DNA of 64,000 nt from JADJGC01 sp964576925 (GCA_964576925.1 CAZNWJ010000014.1:19075-83074); one strand, 5' to 3'; shown: positions 35,443 to 44,703, counted from the stretch's first letter. Program-made: numbers and translations. The notes: generated by a model from the letters alone, not told the origin.

Positions 35443-37383
35443 ATGCCCCGGAATCTGGCACAGAAACTGATTGAGTCGCACCTGCTCAACGGTTCCCTCC
35501 GTGTCGGCGAAGAAATCGCGCTCAAGATCGACCAAACGTTGACACAGGATGCGACCGGAACAATGGTCATGCTTGAATTGGAGGCGATGGCCCTGCCGCG
35601 GGTTCGAACGGAGCTTTCGGCGCAGTACGTCGACCACAATTTGATCCAGGAGGACTTCAAGAACGCGGACGACCACCTCTTCCTCCGGTCGGCCTGTCAG
35701 CGATTCGGCCTCTGGTATTCGCGGCCCGGCAACGGCGTCAGCCATCCGGTCCACATGGAACGCTTTGGCATCCCGGGGAAGACCCTGCTCGGGTCGGACA
35801 GTCACACTTGTGCCGCCGGATCGCTCGGCATGCTCGCGATCGGCGCCGGCGGTCTGGAAGTTGCCTTGGCAATGGCGGGAGAGCCGTTCTACGTGCGGAT
35901 GCCAAAGATCATGGGAGTGAAACTGGTCGGGGCGCTGCCCGATTGGGTGAGCGCCAAGGATATCATTCTCGAGATGCTGCGCCGACACAAGGTTATCGGT
36001 GGAATCGGCAAGATTATCGAATACTACGGACCGGCACTGACAACGCTTTCGGCAATGGATCGCCATGTGATTGCCAATATGGGCGCGGAACTGGGTGCAA
36101 CGACCACGGTGTTTCCCGCTGACGAGGTAATCCGCAAGTTCATGCGTTTGCAACATCGCGAAAGTCAATTTGTGCCGCTCGCTGCCGATCAGGGAGCTTC
36201 CTACGATGAACACGACGAAATCGATTTGTCTGGATTGGAGCCGTTGATCGCGTTGCCATCGAGTCCCGACAATGTCGTGCCGGTGCGGGAAGTCGCCGGC
36301 CGGGAGATCTATCAAGCCTATGTTGGTTCTTCTGCAAATCCCGGCTTGCGCGATTTCGCCATACCGGCTCTGATGGTCAAAGACCGCACGGTGCATGACC
36401 GAGTCTCGTTTGATATCAATCCGTCTTCACGGCAAATCCAAGAAAACTTGATGTCGCTGGGATTGTTGCAGCACTTGCTGCGGGCTGGCGGTAGAATTCA
36501 CCAAGCCGGCTGCAACGGCTGCATCGGCATGGGGCAAGCGCCGGCGACCGGCCGGATCAGCCTGCGCACGGTGCCGCGCAACTTCCCTGGTCGTTCGGGT
36601 ACGCCGGAAGATTCCGTATATTTGTGCAGCCCCGAGACCGCCACCGCGTCCGCCCTGACGGGCACGATCACTGATCCGCGGAGTTTGGGAGTCGCATATC
36701 CGAAGTTTGTTGAACCGGAACAAATAGCTGTGAACACGCAGATGCTGATGCCGCCGCCGTCGGACGGATCTGCCATCGAGCTCGAGAAAGGTCCCAACAT
36801 CCAGAGTCTCCCGCTCTTTTCCCAGATGGCGAGTTCAATAATCGGCCCGGTACTGATCAAGGTTGGCGACAACATCTCAACCGACACGATTTCGCCGGCG
36901 GGTGCAAAGGTCCTCCCATATCGCAGCAACATTCCCAAGATTGCGATGTTTACGTTCTCGCAGATCGACCCGGGATATTCCGAGCGAGCTCTTAAATATC
37001 AACGCGAAGGTTCGATCATTGTCGGCGGAGTGAATTACGGGCAGGGATCAAGCCGCGAGCATGCAGCGCTCGCACCGCGTTACCTCGGCGTGCTCGCTGT
37101 TATTGCCAAGAGCTTTGCGCGCATTCACTGGCAGAACCTGATCAACTTTGGGATTCTGCCCTTGACCTTCCTCCAGGCTGCTGACTATGACCGCATCGCG
37201 CCCGGTGATATCCTGTCAATGGAGAATCTGCGCGAACAGATCCAGCAGGGATCCCAAATAGAGATAAACAATCAGAATGGCAAGGGGACGATCAAGGCCG
37301 AACATCGGCTCTCGCAGCGGCAGATTGACATCATGCTCGCGGGCGGACTGATCAACATTTTCCGAAACCGCCATGCCCACTAA
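35443..37383 (+). CDS. Aconitate hydratase (aconitase family, about 646 residues)
   Basis: Citrate-to-isocitrate enzyme of the TCA cycle, or a close homologue. The 4Fe-4S Cys residues are in NGCIGMG (CNGCIG, two Cys) and in an earlier Cys of the GSDSHTCAAGSLGMLAIGAGG core (read as GSDSHTC). The C-terminal swivel domain has VNYGQGSSREHAALAPRYLG (trimmed GSSREHAALAP) and ARIHWQNLINFGILPL. The start is the ATG at 35443, 8 nt after AAAGGAG (35428-35434); an in-frame upstream extension to 35299 lacks this site. It ends with a 4-bp convergent overlap with doxX. Confidence 0.93.
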   Translation: MPRNLAQKLIESHLLNGSLRVGEEIALKIDQTLTQDATGTMVMLELEAMALPRVRTELSAQYVDHNLIQEDFKNADDHLFLRSACQRFGLWYSRPGNGVSHPVHMERFGIPGKTLLGSDSHTCAAGSLGMLAIGAGGLEVALAMAGEPFYVRMPKIMGVKLVGALPDWVSAKDIILEMLRRHKVIGGIGKIIEYYGPALTTLSAMDRHVIANMGAELGATTTVFPADEVIRKFMRLQHRESQFVPLAADQGASYDEHDEIDLSGLEPLIALPSSPDNVVPVREVAGREIYQAYVGSSANPGLRDFAIPALMVKDRTVHDRVSFDINPSSRQIQENLMSLGLLQHLLRAGGRIHQAGCNGCIGMGQAPATGRISLRTVPRNFPGRSGTPEDSVYLCSPETATASALTGTITDPRSLGVAYPKFVEPEQIAVNTQMLMPPPSDGSAIELEKGPNIQSLPLFSQMASSIIGPVLIKVGDNISTDTISPAGAKVLPYRSNIPKIAMFTFSQIDPGYSERALKYQREGSIIVGGVNYGQGSSREHAALAPRYLGVLAVIAKSFARIHWQNLINFGILPLTFLQAADYDRIAPGDILSMENLREQIQQGSQIEINNQNGKGTIKAEHRLSQRQIDIMLAGGLINIFRNRHAH

Positions 37384-37835
37384 CGTGATTCGGCGGCATC
37401 ATTCTGAGAATATTTCCTATAAAATGCGCTGTCGATCGAAAGACGCCCGGCGCCGGCAAAGATCAATCCGAGGAATATCGTTGCGTAGAGCAAGGCAAAC
37501 TCTTGCTTCTGCCAGGGATCATCGGCATGAACAATCAATGCGGCAACCAGCATGGTGCACAACAGGGGAATCGCGGCTAGTCGGGTTCCGACTCCGAAGA
37601 TGATTGCCAGCGAGCAGAAGAATTCTGCGAAGACGGCAAGGGTCAGGGTCACTTCGGAACCCAAACCGATTGGATTTGCCCAGGAAGACACCTTCTCGGG
37701 GTAGCTCATGAGTTTCCCCCAGCCATGGGCGAAAAGCATCATTGATCCAGACATCACGCGCAGAACCAAAAGTCCCAGGTCGGTACCGCGAGTCGTGATT
37801 CCGGGGTTGATAGTCTGCAGGAGCAGTTTCTTCAA
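37380..37835 (-). CDS. DoxX family membrane protein
   Basis: About 151 residues with four spans, of the DoxX/SURF4-like family (thiol/redox-linked membrane proteins in several bacteria). Conserved core: LGLLVLRVMSGSMMLFAHGWGK and LAVFAEFFCSLAIIFGVGTRLAA (shown as separate shorter blocks). The preferred start is the TTG at 37835, with AAAGGAA upstream; a second TTG at 37850 would add five residues but has a poorer site. The 3' end overlaps aconitase by 4 bp on the other strand. Confidence 0.85.
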   Translation of the reverse strand: MKKLLLQTINPGITTRGTDLGLLVLRVMSGSMMLFAHGWGKLMSYPEKVSSWANPIGLGSEVTLTLAVFAEFFCSLAIIFGVGTRLAAIPLLCTMLVAALIVHADDPWQKQEFALLYATIFLGLIFAGAGRLSIDSAFYRKYSQNDAAESR

Positions 37836-37911
37836 GCGACTTCCTTTCAAGAGAGACTCTTATAGTCTTTATACGAAGATCCTTGCTTGTGGTCACAAGG
37901 CCAATGAAAAA

Positions 37912-37931
37912 GGGCGGGATTGCTCCCGCCC
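37912..37931 (-). terminator. Intrinsic terminator for the glycine-zipper lipoprotein gene
   Basis: A perfect 8-bp stem (37912-37919 with 37924-37931, GGGCGGGA/TCCCGCCC) with a TTGC loop. On the minus strand it is followed by a run of T (opposite the A-run at 37907-37911), the orientation needed to end transcription from 37958. Confidence 0.8.
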
Positions 37932-37957
37932 AATAGTTTCGTAATTGAACTGTGACG

Positions 37958-38782
37958 TTAGTCGTTGGCCATTTGACCTGACTGCGGAACAGTCACCTTC
38001 ACGGGAGCGCGCAGGAGAAACTGCACTTCGGTTCCGGCGTGAAGTGTGATATCGTTCTTTCCGGCTGCCGCGGCAGCGGCGGCACCGGCAGCAGCACCGG
38101 CGACGGCGCCGATTTCAGTTCCGCCCTTCTTACCGGTCACTTTACCGATGATACCACCCACGAGCGCTCCACCTCCGATCAGTCCAACCTGCTCCTTGGT
38201 GTGCGACCCTTTCTTCTCTTCTATGGGGTACGTATCAATCAGCACTTGCTGACCGCTGCGGTCAGCGATGCTAACCAGGCTGAATGACAACTCGGCGGGC
38301 GTTTTCAGACGTCCCGATTCGACGACCTTGTTGAGGACGCCGACGGCGACTGCGCCCTTCTCAAAAAGCACTTCCCCGTTATAGACGACGGGTTCAGAAA
38401 TGCTCGCGCGAAATTCGGTCCCCGTCACATGGATGTCGGTGTCAATAGAGTCAACCAGCGTAATCCGAACCAAGCTGCTTTCCGGCAAAGTCACAACCTT
38501 GGGTTGAGGAGGCTCTTCCTTCTTGGTCGGAGGGTCCTTCTTTTCCGGCTTGGTCTCGGTTGGTTTATCTGCCTTGGGCTTCTCGGCCACGGTTTGCTCA
38601 TTGTCCGTAGCTTCGCTGTCAGTCTTGGTATCAGCGGATTGAGTTTGATCGGTCGTGCCTTGATCGGTGGACTCGACGTTTTGTCCGCCCGATTCCTGTT
38701 TCTCGGCTGACTGCTTGGAGCAAGCGGTCAACATCGCCACGGCAAACATGGCGAGCAGAATGAAGAGAATCTTCTGTTTCAT
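37958..38782 (-). CDS. Glycine-zipper lipoprotein, unknown function
   Basis: About 274 residues. Lipoprotein signal with lipobox MLTAC (Cys about 21), a long charged linker rich in Lys/Glu/Thr/Asp (about 25-105), a beta-rich domain, then a glycine-zipper segment (GGGALVGGIIGKVTGKKGG cut to 19 residues, followed by AGAAAGAAAAAAA) and a short strand-rich end. Glycine zippers can insert into or fold against membranes. ATG at 38782 follows GGAGG at about 38795-38791. The upstream leader has two tandem hairpins (see below). Function unknown. Confidence 0.75.
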   Translation of the reverse strand: MKQKILFILLAMFAVAMLTACSKQSAEKQESGGQNVESTDQGTTDQTQSADTKTDSEATDNEQTVAEKPKADKPTETKPEKKDPPTKKEEPPQPKVVTLPESSLVRITLVDSIDTDIHVTGTEFRASISEPVVYNGEVLFEKGAVAVGVLNKVVESGRLKTPAELSFSLVSIADRSGQQVLIDTYPIEEKKGSHTKEQVGLIGGGALVGGIIGKVTGKKGGTEIGAVAGAAAGAAAAAAAGKNDITLHAGTEVQFLLRAPVKVTVPQSGQMAND

Positions 38783-38810
38783 TGGGCAACCTCCTGGCTC
38801 AGTGTTCTTC

Positions 38811-38848
38811 AGAGAGTACCATACTCTCTTCGGATTTCCCATTCCGAA
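38811..38848 (-). promoter_or_regulatory. Two tandem perfect hairpins in a lipoprotein-gene leader
   Basis: AGAGAGTA/TACTCTCT (38811-38818 with 38822-38829, 3-nt loop) is followed by TTCGGA/TCCGAA (38829-38834 with 38843-38848). Both sit 30-65 nt before the ATG at 38782 on the minus strand. No U-tract follows, so they are leader structures or operators, not a terminator. No clear -10/-35 pair was found nearby. Confidence 0.4.
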
Positions 38849-38948
38849 TGTTTACTTACTTAATCTATATACAGCGCAGTGGCCGACAAATTCCAAGAAT
38901 CGCACAAGTTGTTGACAGGCAGCGGTTTGGCTTCTGGCGAATGTGCAC

Positions 38949-39509
38949 TCACCGGGAAATTTGCCACTTGTTTGCCAACTCATCAGCCAACTCGCGCGAG
39001 ACTAGCTTCTCGGCCAACATCAATCCGAATTCCACCGCGGCACCGGGTCCCATAGCGGTGATCAGATTGCCATCCACGGTTACTTTCTCTTTCGTCACCT
39101 TAGCACCGGCCGCAGCAAGACGATCGTCAAAGCCCGGGGCACCGGTGGCGCGTTTTCCGCGCAGAAGCCCGGCACCTTCGGCCAGCACGTGGCTCGGAGC
39201 TGCACAGATCGCCGCCACGATTTTCTTGGCGGTGAAGTGCGCTTTCGCCATCTCGATCGCCTTGTCGGAGTGCGCGAGGCTTTCGGCGTTTTTCACACCG
39301 CCAGGAAAGATGATCGCATCAAAGAGCCCGTCAACTTGATCGAGTGTCTTGTGCGGCATCAACACTGAACCATAGGCCGCGTGTACACTGCCGGGTCGAA
39401 GCGATGCCACGGTGACTTTGACTCCTGCGCGCGTGAGTACGTCGATCGGTGCGACGGCTTCCAGATCCTCGAAACCGTCTGCGATTACCACCAGTGCCGT
39501 TTTTTCCAT
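38949..39509 (-). CDS. DJ-1/PfpI family protein
   Basis: A 186-residue DJ-1/PfpI-superfamily protein (YajL-like length). The nucleophilic-elbow Cys is in AAICAAPSHVL (near residue 98), and the conserved Glu lies early in the chain (VIADGFEDLEAVAPID). Members act as chaperones, deglycases or peptidases; the exact activity is not predictable. The ATG follows GGAGTAG at 39515. The preceding gene is 150 bp upstream on the same strand. Confidence 0.9.
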   Translation of the reverse strand: MEKTALVVIADGFEDLEAVAPIDVLTRAGVKVTVASLRPGSVHAAYGSVLMPHKTLDQVDGLFDAIIFPGGVKNAESLAHSDKAIEMAKAHFTAKKIVAAICAAPSHVLAEGAGLLRGKRATGAPGFDDRLAAAGAKVTKEKVTVDGNLITAMGPGAAVEFGLMLAEKLVSRELADELANKWQISR

Positions 39510-39661
39510 ACTACTCCGATTGTTATGTGAGTTCGTTCTTGGTACGATTATTCTCCATCGAGCGCTTGATTTTGTTGGAGTTGACGCGAAGACGTTTCAA
39601 GAGCACTCGCTACTTGGACCGATTATCACGAGGATATCGTCGGATTTCCACTTAGCGAGTG

Positions 39662-40228
39662 TCAGGCATTCTGGGGTGGCAGACTGCCGAAGCGAAAGGC
39701 GCCCGGAAAGTCCTCGCGCTCCTGCTTGCGCTTGGCGCTCCACGATTCGATATGCAGGCAGTAGGCCGTGATGCGTTCGATTTCGTGGCGTGCAATTGGC
39801 TCGTAGTCAGCACCGGGTTTCAGGTGCGGGAAATATTTGTCAACGAGCAGTTGCATCTTTCCGGTAGAAACTTCCGGGTCGGTCATGATCTCGATCCTGC
39901 CCTGCACTTGCACGCTTTCGTACTCAACACTCATGTGAGTAGCAGTCTTTGCCGGCAAGAGTCGTCCCATGCGGCTGGCCATCATCGTGACGCGTGGATC
40001 GCGTTCGATTGCTCGGCGCGTCGCGCCTTCGTGGGCCGTGTGGAAATAGATGCAGTTGGTTGCGCGGTCATAGGCAAAGATGTTGGTGTTGACATGCGGC
40101 GATCCTTCGGCATTGAGAGCGATGGTACCAAACGGAGCGCGCTCCAGGAAACGTCGAATCCACTCATCGTCGGTTACGGCGCGGTCAGCGCGGCGAATCG
40201 GCGTGATTGGCTTTGGGACTTCGCTCAT
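39662..40228 (-). CDS. Pyridoxamine 5'-phosphate oxidase-like flavin protein
   Basis: A 188-residue split-barrel flavin-binding protein of the NimA/PNPOx-like group. Typical segments: GTIALNAEGSPHVNTNIFAY, IYFHTAHEGATRRAIERDPR (segments of 20 or fewer) and VQGRIEIM. It may be a flavin-dependent reductase or detoxifying enzyme; the family is too broad for a substrate. The preferred start (40228) forms an ATGA overlap with the transporter gene; an ATG five codons earlier is also possible. Confidence 0.88.
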   Translation of the reverse strand: MSEVPKPITPIRRADRAVTDDEWIRRFLERAPFGTIALNAEGSPHVNTNIFAYDRATNCIYFHTAHEGATRRAIERDPRVTMMASRMGRLLPAKTATHMSVEYESVQVQGRIEIMTDPEVSTGKMQLLVDKYFPHLKPGADYEPIARHEIERITAYCLHIESWSAKRKQEREDFPGAFRFGSLPPQNA

Positions 40229-41190
40229 GGTTTCGACTCGCATATCTGAGTGGGTGAAGCAACGGCACCCGTCGGGACCGGCTGAGCTTTGGGTTGTTTA
40301 GCTCTGGCGAGCGTAATAATGGTCACCGCTGCGACAATGATTACAGCCGCCACGAGCGTACGGCCTGTAAGTTCCTCGTTCGCGAACAACCAGCCGACGA
40401 CGACAGCCACCACCGGGTTAACAAATGCATAGGTCGATGCCTTTGCCGGGGTCGTGACGCGCAACAGCCAAACGTAGGCCGCGAACGCCAGCGAGCCGAT
40501 GATCGCCAGATAGAGCAAGGCAGTGATCGATTTGAACGACATGAGCGCGAGATTGACCTGCGGCAACTCACCGGAGAAGATACCCAGCAGCGTCAACACT
40601 ACACCGCCAACCAACATCTGAATACCGACACTCAACAACCGCGACTCCGGCAGGTCAATTTGGCGCGAATAGATCGAGCCGCTCGCCCACGACAGCGTTG
40701 CCAGAAGCAGTGGAATTGCCCCGATCATGTGGATGGGGCTTCCCCCGAGATCGCCGGGGCCTACCAGAATGACTATGCCGATGAACCCCGTTATTAACCC
40801 GCCGATCACTCCGGGAGTCGGTCGCTGACCATTCGGTCGCAACCATTCGATCAGCACCATCCAGAACGGCATTGCCGCAACCATCAGAGCGGCTAACCCG
40901 GAAGGTACATACTGCTCAGCCCAGGTGACGGTTCCGGTACCGCCAACAACCAGGAGCAGTCCCACGACGCCGGAATTCTTCCACTGTAACTTCGTTGCCG
41001 CGACCGCACCCGAGAGCCGCGCCCAGGTGTAGAGAAATGCGCCACCGATCAGGAAACGCACGCCCGCAGAGAGCAGCGGCGGAATCGTCTCGATCGTGAA
41101 GCGGATTGCAAGATAGGTCGATCCCCAGATCAGGTAGATCGCGAGAAAGCCGACGATGATGCGCCAGCGGGAAGCAGATTCCTCAGTCAT
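40225..41190 (-). CDS. EamA/DMT-superfamily transporter
   Basis: About 321 residues with ten spans in two EamA repeats. The first repeat starts at LAIYLIWGSTYLAIRF and the second follows GAIPLLLATLSWASGSIYS. Members export amino acids or other small metabolites; pairing with an Lrp-type regulator fits amino-acid efflux. The start is the ATG at 41190, 8 bp inside the end of the regulator gene, with an AAGGA site upstream. A longer frame to 41256 lacks a ribosome-binding site. Confidence 0.88.
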   Translation of the reverse strand: MTEESASRWRIIVGFLAIYLIWGSTYLAIRFTIETIPPLLSAGVRFLIGGAFLYTWARLSGAVAATKLQWKNSGVVGLLLVVGGTGTVTWAEQYVPSGLAALMVAAMPFWMVLIEWLRPNGQRPTPGVIGGLITGFIGIVILVGPGDLGGSPIHMIGAIPLLLATLSWASGSIYSRQIDLPESRLLSVGIQMLVGGVVLTLLGIFSGELPQVNLALMSFKSITALLYLAIIGSLAFAAYVWLLRVTTPAKASTYAFVNPVVAVVVGWLFANEELTGRTLVAAVIIVAAVTIITLARAKQPKAQPVPTGAVASPTQICESKP

Positions 41191-41662
41191 TGTCCTTGGC
41201 TCCGGGAAGGTGATCGAGAGGCAGCGGTCCGTTTTCCTTGAAAGTTTCCAGCGCAATGACGGTGCGCGTGTTGCGCACAGTCGCGATTGATCCGACTTTG
41301 TCGCGCAGAAATTGCCCTAACGCTTCGGTGTCGCGGATGCGCACTTTGAGGAGATAACAATCTTCGCCGGCAATGTTGTGGATCTCGAGGACTTCGGGCA
41401 GCGCCGCCAGTTCAAGCGCTGTCGAGCAGGTGTTGACCGGTTCGTCGGCGCGCACGAAGACGAATGCTACGAGACCAAGCTGTATGGTCTTGGCGTTGAG
41501 ACGAACATCGTAGCCGCTGATGATCCCGCGTTGCACCAGTTTCTTGATGCGCTCTGCAGTTGCCGAGGGCACGATGCCGATTTTCTTTGCGATGTCGGAA
41601 TTGGGGATGCGAGCGTCTTCCTGAAGGATTTTCAGGATTTTCTTGTCTAATTCGTCAATCAT
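41183..41662 (-). CDS. Lrp/AsnC family transcriptional regulator
   Basis: A 159-residue regulator: N-terminal helix-turn-helix (about 4-60, DIAKKIGIVPSATAERIKKL) and a C-terminal ligand-binding RAM domain (about 65-145, VRADEPVNTCSTALELAALP). Such proteins sense amino acids. It heads an operon with the EamA transporter and the flavin protein and probably controls it. A GGTGGT stretch precedes the ATG at 41662. Divergent from the YqjD-like gene with 200 bp between. Confidence 0.93.
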   Translation of the reverse strand: MIDELDKKILKILQEDARIPNSDIAKKIGIVPSATAERIKKLVQRGIISGYDVRLNAKTIQLGLVAFVFVRADEPVNTCSTALELAALPEVLEIHNIAGEDCYLLKVRIRDTEALGQFLRDKVGSIATVRNTRTVIALETFKENGPLPLDHLPGAKDND

Positions 41663-41864
41663 GAGATTGTACCACCATTTCGTCGAATTATGTACACAAT
41701 AATACGCGAATCCTGCGACGATGTTTCATGAAATTCGTCATAATCGAGAAGATAATTCGTTCCGAAACGATCACCTTTCCAAAAAATCTTCGCCGATTAC
41801 CATCCTAAGTCGTTATAATGTAAAGACTGAGAATTCAGGCAATCTGGCAAAATAGGAGGAAATC

Positions 41865-42176
41865 ATGGCTGAACACGCTGAAGATACCCGGGTCAAGGAT
41901 GCCCTTGAGCTCCTGAACAGCTACGCCCGCGACAAAAAGGGTGAGTTGCAGGATATGCTGACCGGCAAGTACACGAATCTGAAATCTGCGGTCTCGAATA
42001 TGGGTGCGCGCCTGCAGCAGGATGCCGGCGAATTCTACGAGGTTGGCAAAGAGAAGACCAAGAAACTGGCCAAGGACCTCGACAAGAACGTGCACGACAA
42101 TCCCTGGCCGTATATCGGCGGCGCGGCGTTGGGTGCTTTGATTGTCGGATATTTGTTAGGGCGTTCGCAGAAGTAA
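41865..42176 (+). CDS. YqjD/ElaB-like (DUF883) membrane-anchored protein
   Basis: A 103-residue protein: a long amphipathic helical region (about 1-75) and a C-terminal span with the family motif HDNPWPYIGGAALGALIVGYLLGR shown here as HDNPWPYIGGAALGA and LIVGYLLGR. E. coli members bind ribosomes and anchor in the inner membrane in stationary phase. AGGAGG precedes the ATG at 41865. A TATAAT element lies at 41814-41819 but its -35 is weak. The next gene is YqjE-like. Confidence 0.8.
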   Translation: MAEHAEDTRVKDALELLNSYARDKKGELQDMLTGKYTNLKSAVSNMGARLQQDAGEFYEVGKEKTKKLAKDLDKNVHDNPWPYIGGAALGALIVGYLLGRSQK

Positions 42177-42325
42177 CTCCACGAACACGGTCAGCGAACT
42201 TGTCGGAACCCCTCTATCTTTCGTCAAATCTTGGGCGCGGCACTATTGGGGATTCCGACCCACAACTCTGGCGGCGAGGTTTCAACATTTCGCGTTCGGT
42301 TGTTTGACAGAATGAGGACTCAATA

Positions 42326-42703
42326 ATGGGATTTCTCAAGGGCTTGTTGTACGGTCTGGCGGGCAAGTCGATTCAAAACCTGATCGATATCGCCAGAGCC
42401 GAACTGGTGATCGCGCTGATCCGCGCGCTTGGCGGCCTGCGCAAGCTGATTGTCCTGCTTTCGCTCTGGGTGTTCCTGCTGATGCTCCTCGCAGGCGGGC
42501 TGGTAATTGTGCCGGTTGCCCTCTGTGTCTATATGCCGTGGGCGCCGGAAACCAAGCTGATCGTGCTGCTTTCGTTTGCGGCCGTGTATATCGGCGTCCC
42601 CTTGATCGCACTAATGTCTGTCCTCTCCGAACGCCGCTGGCTGAAGCTCTTCAAGGTTGACGAGTTGGTAGCGAAGGTGGTGCGGAAGCGGGAGTCCTCC
42701 TAA
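42326..42703 (+). CDS. YqjE-like small membrane protein
   Basis: A 125-residue protein with two strong spans (about 40-62 and 75-100) and amphipathic ends, resembling the YqjE/DUF1469-type proteins that accompany YqjD. GAGG precedes the ATG. The 149-bp gap after the YqjD-like gene shows no clear promoter, so the two may be cotranscribed. Function unknown, membrane association likely. Confidence 0.7.
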   Translation: MGFLKGLLYGLAGKSIQNLIDIARAELVIALIRALGGLRKLIVLLSLWVFLLMLLAGGLVIVPVALCVYMPWAPETKLIVLLSFAAVYIGVPLIALMSVLSERRWLKLFKVDELVAKVVRKRESS

Positions 42704-42717
42704 TTCGAGGTTCGCAG

Positions 42718-43509
42718 TCAGTAGCCCGTAACCAGCAATCTCCGCGCTGCTGTCTCTCCGCAATGCTGATACTGATGGTAAGCAGCGGCTGCCTGCGCGC
42801 GAATCTCGCTGCGGCTCTTTCCCGCCGCCCATGATTCAACTGCAGCCCTCAACGTGTAAGCCTCCGGAGCCATCAACCCCGTAGTCCAGAGCACCGGGTC
42901 GGCTCTGAGTGCCGTCAAGTGGTTCTGGAAATATCCCTTGCTTATGCAGGCGAGAATGATCGCCGGAAGCCCTGTGCTATCCCCTTGCAGTTCTCGGACC
43001 GGAACGTCGAAATCCATGAGGCCGTTGTGCCCGATGTAAGCTGCCATGCGTACGTAAATCGCATTCTGGTTCTCTTGACTCGCATGCTCGGCATTGGGAA
43101 TCACGACCTGATCACTGCGCCCGGCTACTTCTTCAAGGAAGTCAACGACAGCTTCACGGATTCGTTCTCCCTTATAGGCATCGGCTATCAGGTAGAGCTT
43201 ATAGACCTTGTGTCGGAAGATGCAGCGTTGAAGCACGGTATCCGGTCTGACTGACTCGACCCTGGAAATGAGCGTCCACTGTTTGTCCCGCGAGAAGAAG
43301 GTGCGGACTCCGTAAGCTGCTCCCCAGTACAGGTTGTTATCCAGATCTTCACCGTTGCCAAGGCGCGCCGAGATGGGCACGATGCCTTGATGCTCGTTGT
43401 CCGCCAGGGCCACATAGACGTGTACAATTCGCGTTGTGTCCGCTGCCCGGCTCGTCAGCGGCATTGCTGTCGCAAAGGCCAGAGCCAAAAGTAACCTAAA
43501 CGTTTTCAT
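42718..43509 (-). CDS. Exported protein of unknown function
   Basis: About 263 residues from the ATG at 43509, which has AAGGA 8 nt upstream. A signal peptide (about 1-25) precedes the mature segment VHVYVALADNEHQGIVP, then GEDLDNNLYWGAAYG, YLIADAYKGERI and a tail with YRYQHCGE-like residues (YHQYQHCGE). The conserved-looking Asp/Asn/His residues suggest a secreted enzyme or binding protein, and I have seen similar 'DNEHQGIVP' proteins in FCB bacteria without an assigned function. It is convergent with the YqjE-like gene. Confidence 0.7.
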   Translation of the reverse strand: MKTFRLLLALAFATAMPLTSRAADTTRIVHVYVALADNEHQGIVPISARLGNGEDLDNNLYWGAAYGVRTFFSRDKQWTLISRVESVRPDTVLQRCIFRHKVYKLYLIADAYKGERIREAVVDFLEEVAGRSDQVVIPNAEHASQENQNAIYVRMAAYIGHNGLMDFDVPVRELQGDSTGLPAIILACISKGYFQNHLTALRADPVLWTTGLMAPEAYTLRAAVESWAAGKSRSEIRAQAAAAYHQYQHCGETAARRLLVTGY

Positions 43510-43611
43510 GCACAAGATCCTTCTCATGAGCTCCCGCCAATCATCGAAGCTTTTAGGTCAGTCGTCGAGAATCGAGACCCGTGGTGTTGGGGATTCCTGA
43601 CTGATTCCCTT

Positions 43612-44703
43612 TCATAGAGATTTGGGATGTACTCGAATCAGCCAGCCGACTCCTGGTCGGGGATGGAAAGTACGCACGATCCTGTAATCTTGGAGATCAT
43701 ACTTGATAATCAGTCCGTAAGAAAGACGCTGTTCACCTCCTATGAAAAAGGCATACCTGCCGTCAGGTGTAATGTCCATGTCAACCGGATCAAAACCCCT
43801 AAAAGGGTATGCACCGCTGTAATCATATCCATCGATTATTCGCCGCATCAGTCTTGTCTCGAGATTCAATTCCCATACTGAAGATGGTTCGCTATCAAAA
43901 ATCCATGGGGCAAAGAAGAAGACCCTGACTCCGTCTGGGTGTAGACATCCAAACCCGTGTCCGGGGCGATATTCATCGACAAGGCTCAAAGTCCGAGCGT
44001 CGCGGACTTGAATAAAGCTCTCCCCTCCCGAGAGCGGGCCAGCCCAAAGGATGACTTTGTTGCCGTCGAGCGTAGCGAGTGCCTGAACACTGCGGGCTGG
44101 GCTACCACTCAAACTCTTAAGGGCGAACTTGTATTCCACTACCGTGGTCCCACTGTATTCAACGGTCAGAAGGCTGTCTTCCCATTCGGAAGGGACATAC
44201 GCCAGCGGCAGACTTGGATGCGTGTCGGCCCTTCGATAACCGTTGGCGTGACTCCTTTGAAAGACAATCTGCAGATCCGGGATCGATAGGATTGTGAGTT
44301 TCGTAGTTTCAGAAACAAGCACATGTCGCTGGTCAGCAAAGAGACTCAGATGATCGCCGCTTACTCCATACGCAATTGCGAGCGTATCGCCTGACGAAAA
44401 GTCGGTAACCCAGGTCGCTCCTTCTCCGGGCTCAAACACTGTATAAACCGCGTATTTGCCATCACTGGTGAAGCGGGCATCATTGAAAGGAAGCGTCCCA
44501 TAATACGAAGAATCCATCACTTCGCCTGTCTTAGTGCTATAAGTGAAGACCCAAGCTGTCGTGAATGTGCCGGCAAAACTGTAGAGAAACTGGTACTCCT
44601 GCTCCTCCGGCGGCTTCGGGCACGTCGGGCAGTCCTCATCGCAGCCGATCAGCCAAGCTACCGCTGCAACAAACATCAGTACTGAACAAAACAAGTTCTT
44701 CAG
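43612..44703 (-). CDS. Lipoprotein, beta-propeller-like, probable CTG start
   Basis: About 363 residues: a lipoprotein signal (lipobox WLIGC), then a Cys/Pro-rich linker CDEDCPTCPKPP and repeated strand blocks (FTTAWVFTYSTKTGEV, LVSETTKLTILSIPDLQ) suggesting a seven-bladed propeller. The nearest ribosome-binding site (AAAGGAGG) sits 8 nt before a CTG at 44703. Translation from it gives MKNLFCSVLMF, a normal signal-peptide start. A TTG at 44694 is 17 nt from that site and loses the basic residue. Function unknown; typical of cell-surface proteins of this lineage. Confidence 0.65.
   Translation of the reverse strand: MKNLFCSVLMFVAAVAWLIGCDEDCPTCPKPPEEQEYQFLYSFAGTFTTAWVFTYSTKTGEVMDSSYYGTLPFNDARFTSDGKYAVYTVFEPGEGATWVTDFSSGDTLAIAYGVSGDHLSLFADQRHVLVSETTKLTILSIPDLQIVFQRSHANGYRRADTHPSLPLAYVPSEWEDSLLTVEYSGTTVVEYKFALKSLSGSPARSVQALATLDGNKVILWAGPLSGGESFIQVRDARTLSLVDEYRPGHGFGCLHPDGVRVFFFAPWIFDSEPSSVWELNLETRLMRRIIDGYDYSGAYPFRGFDPVDMDITPDGRYAFFIGGEQRLSYGLIIKYDLQDYRIVRTFHPRPGVGWLIRVHPKSL

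Noticed and set aside
35281..36396. A 371-codon frame antisense to aconitase
   Set aside because: The aconitase frame has family motifs throughout. The antisense product has none.
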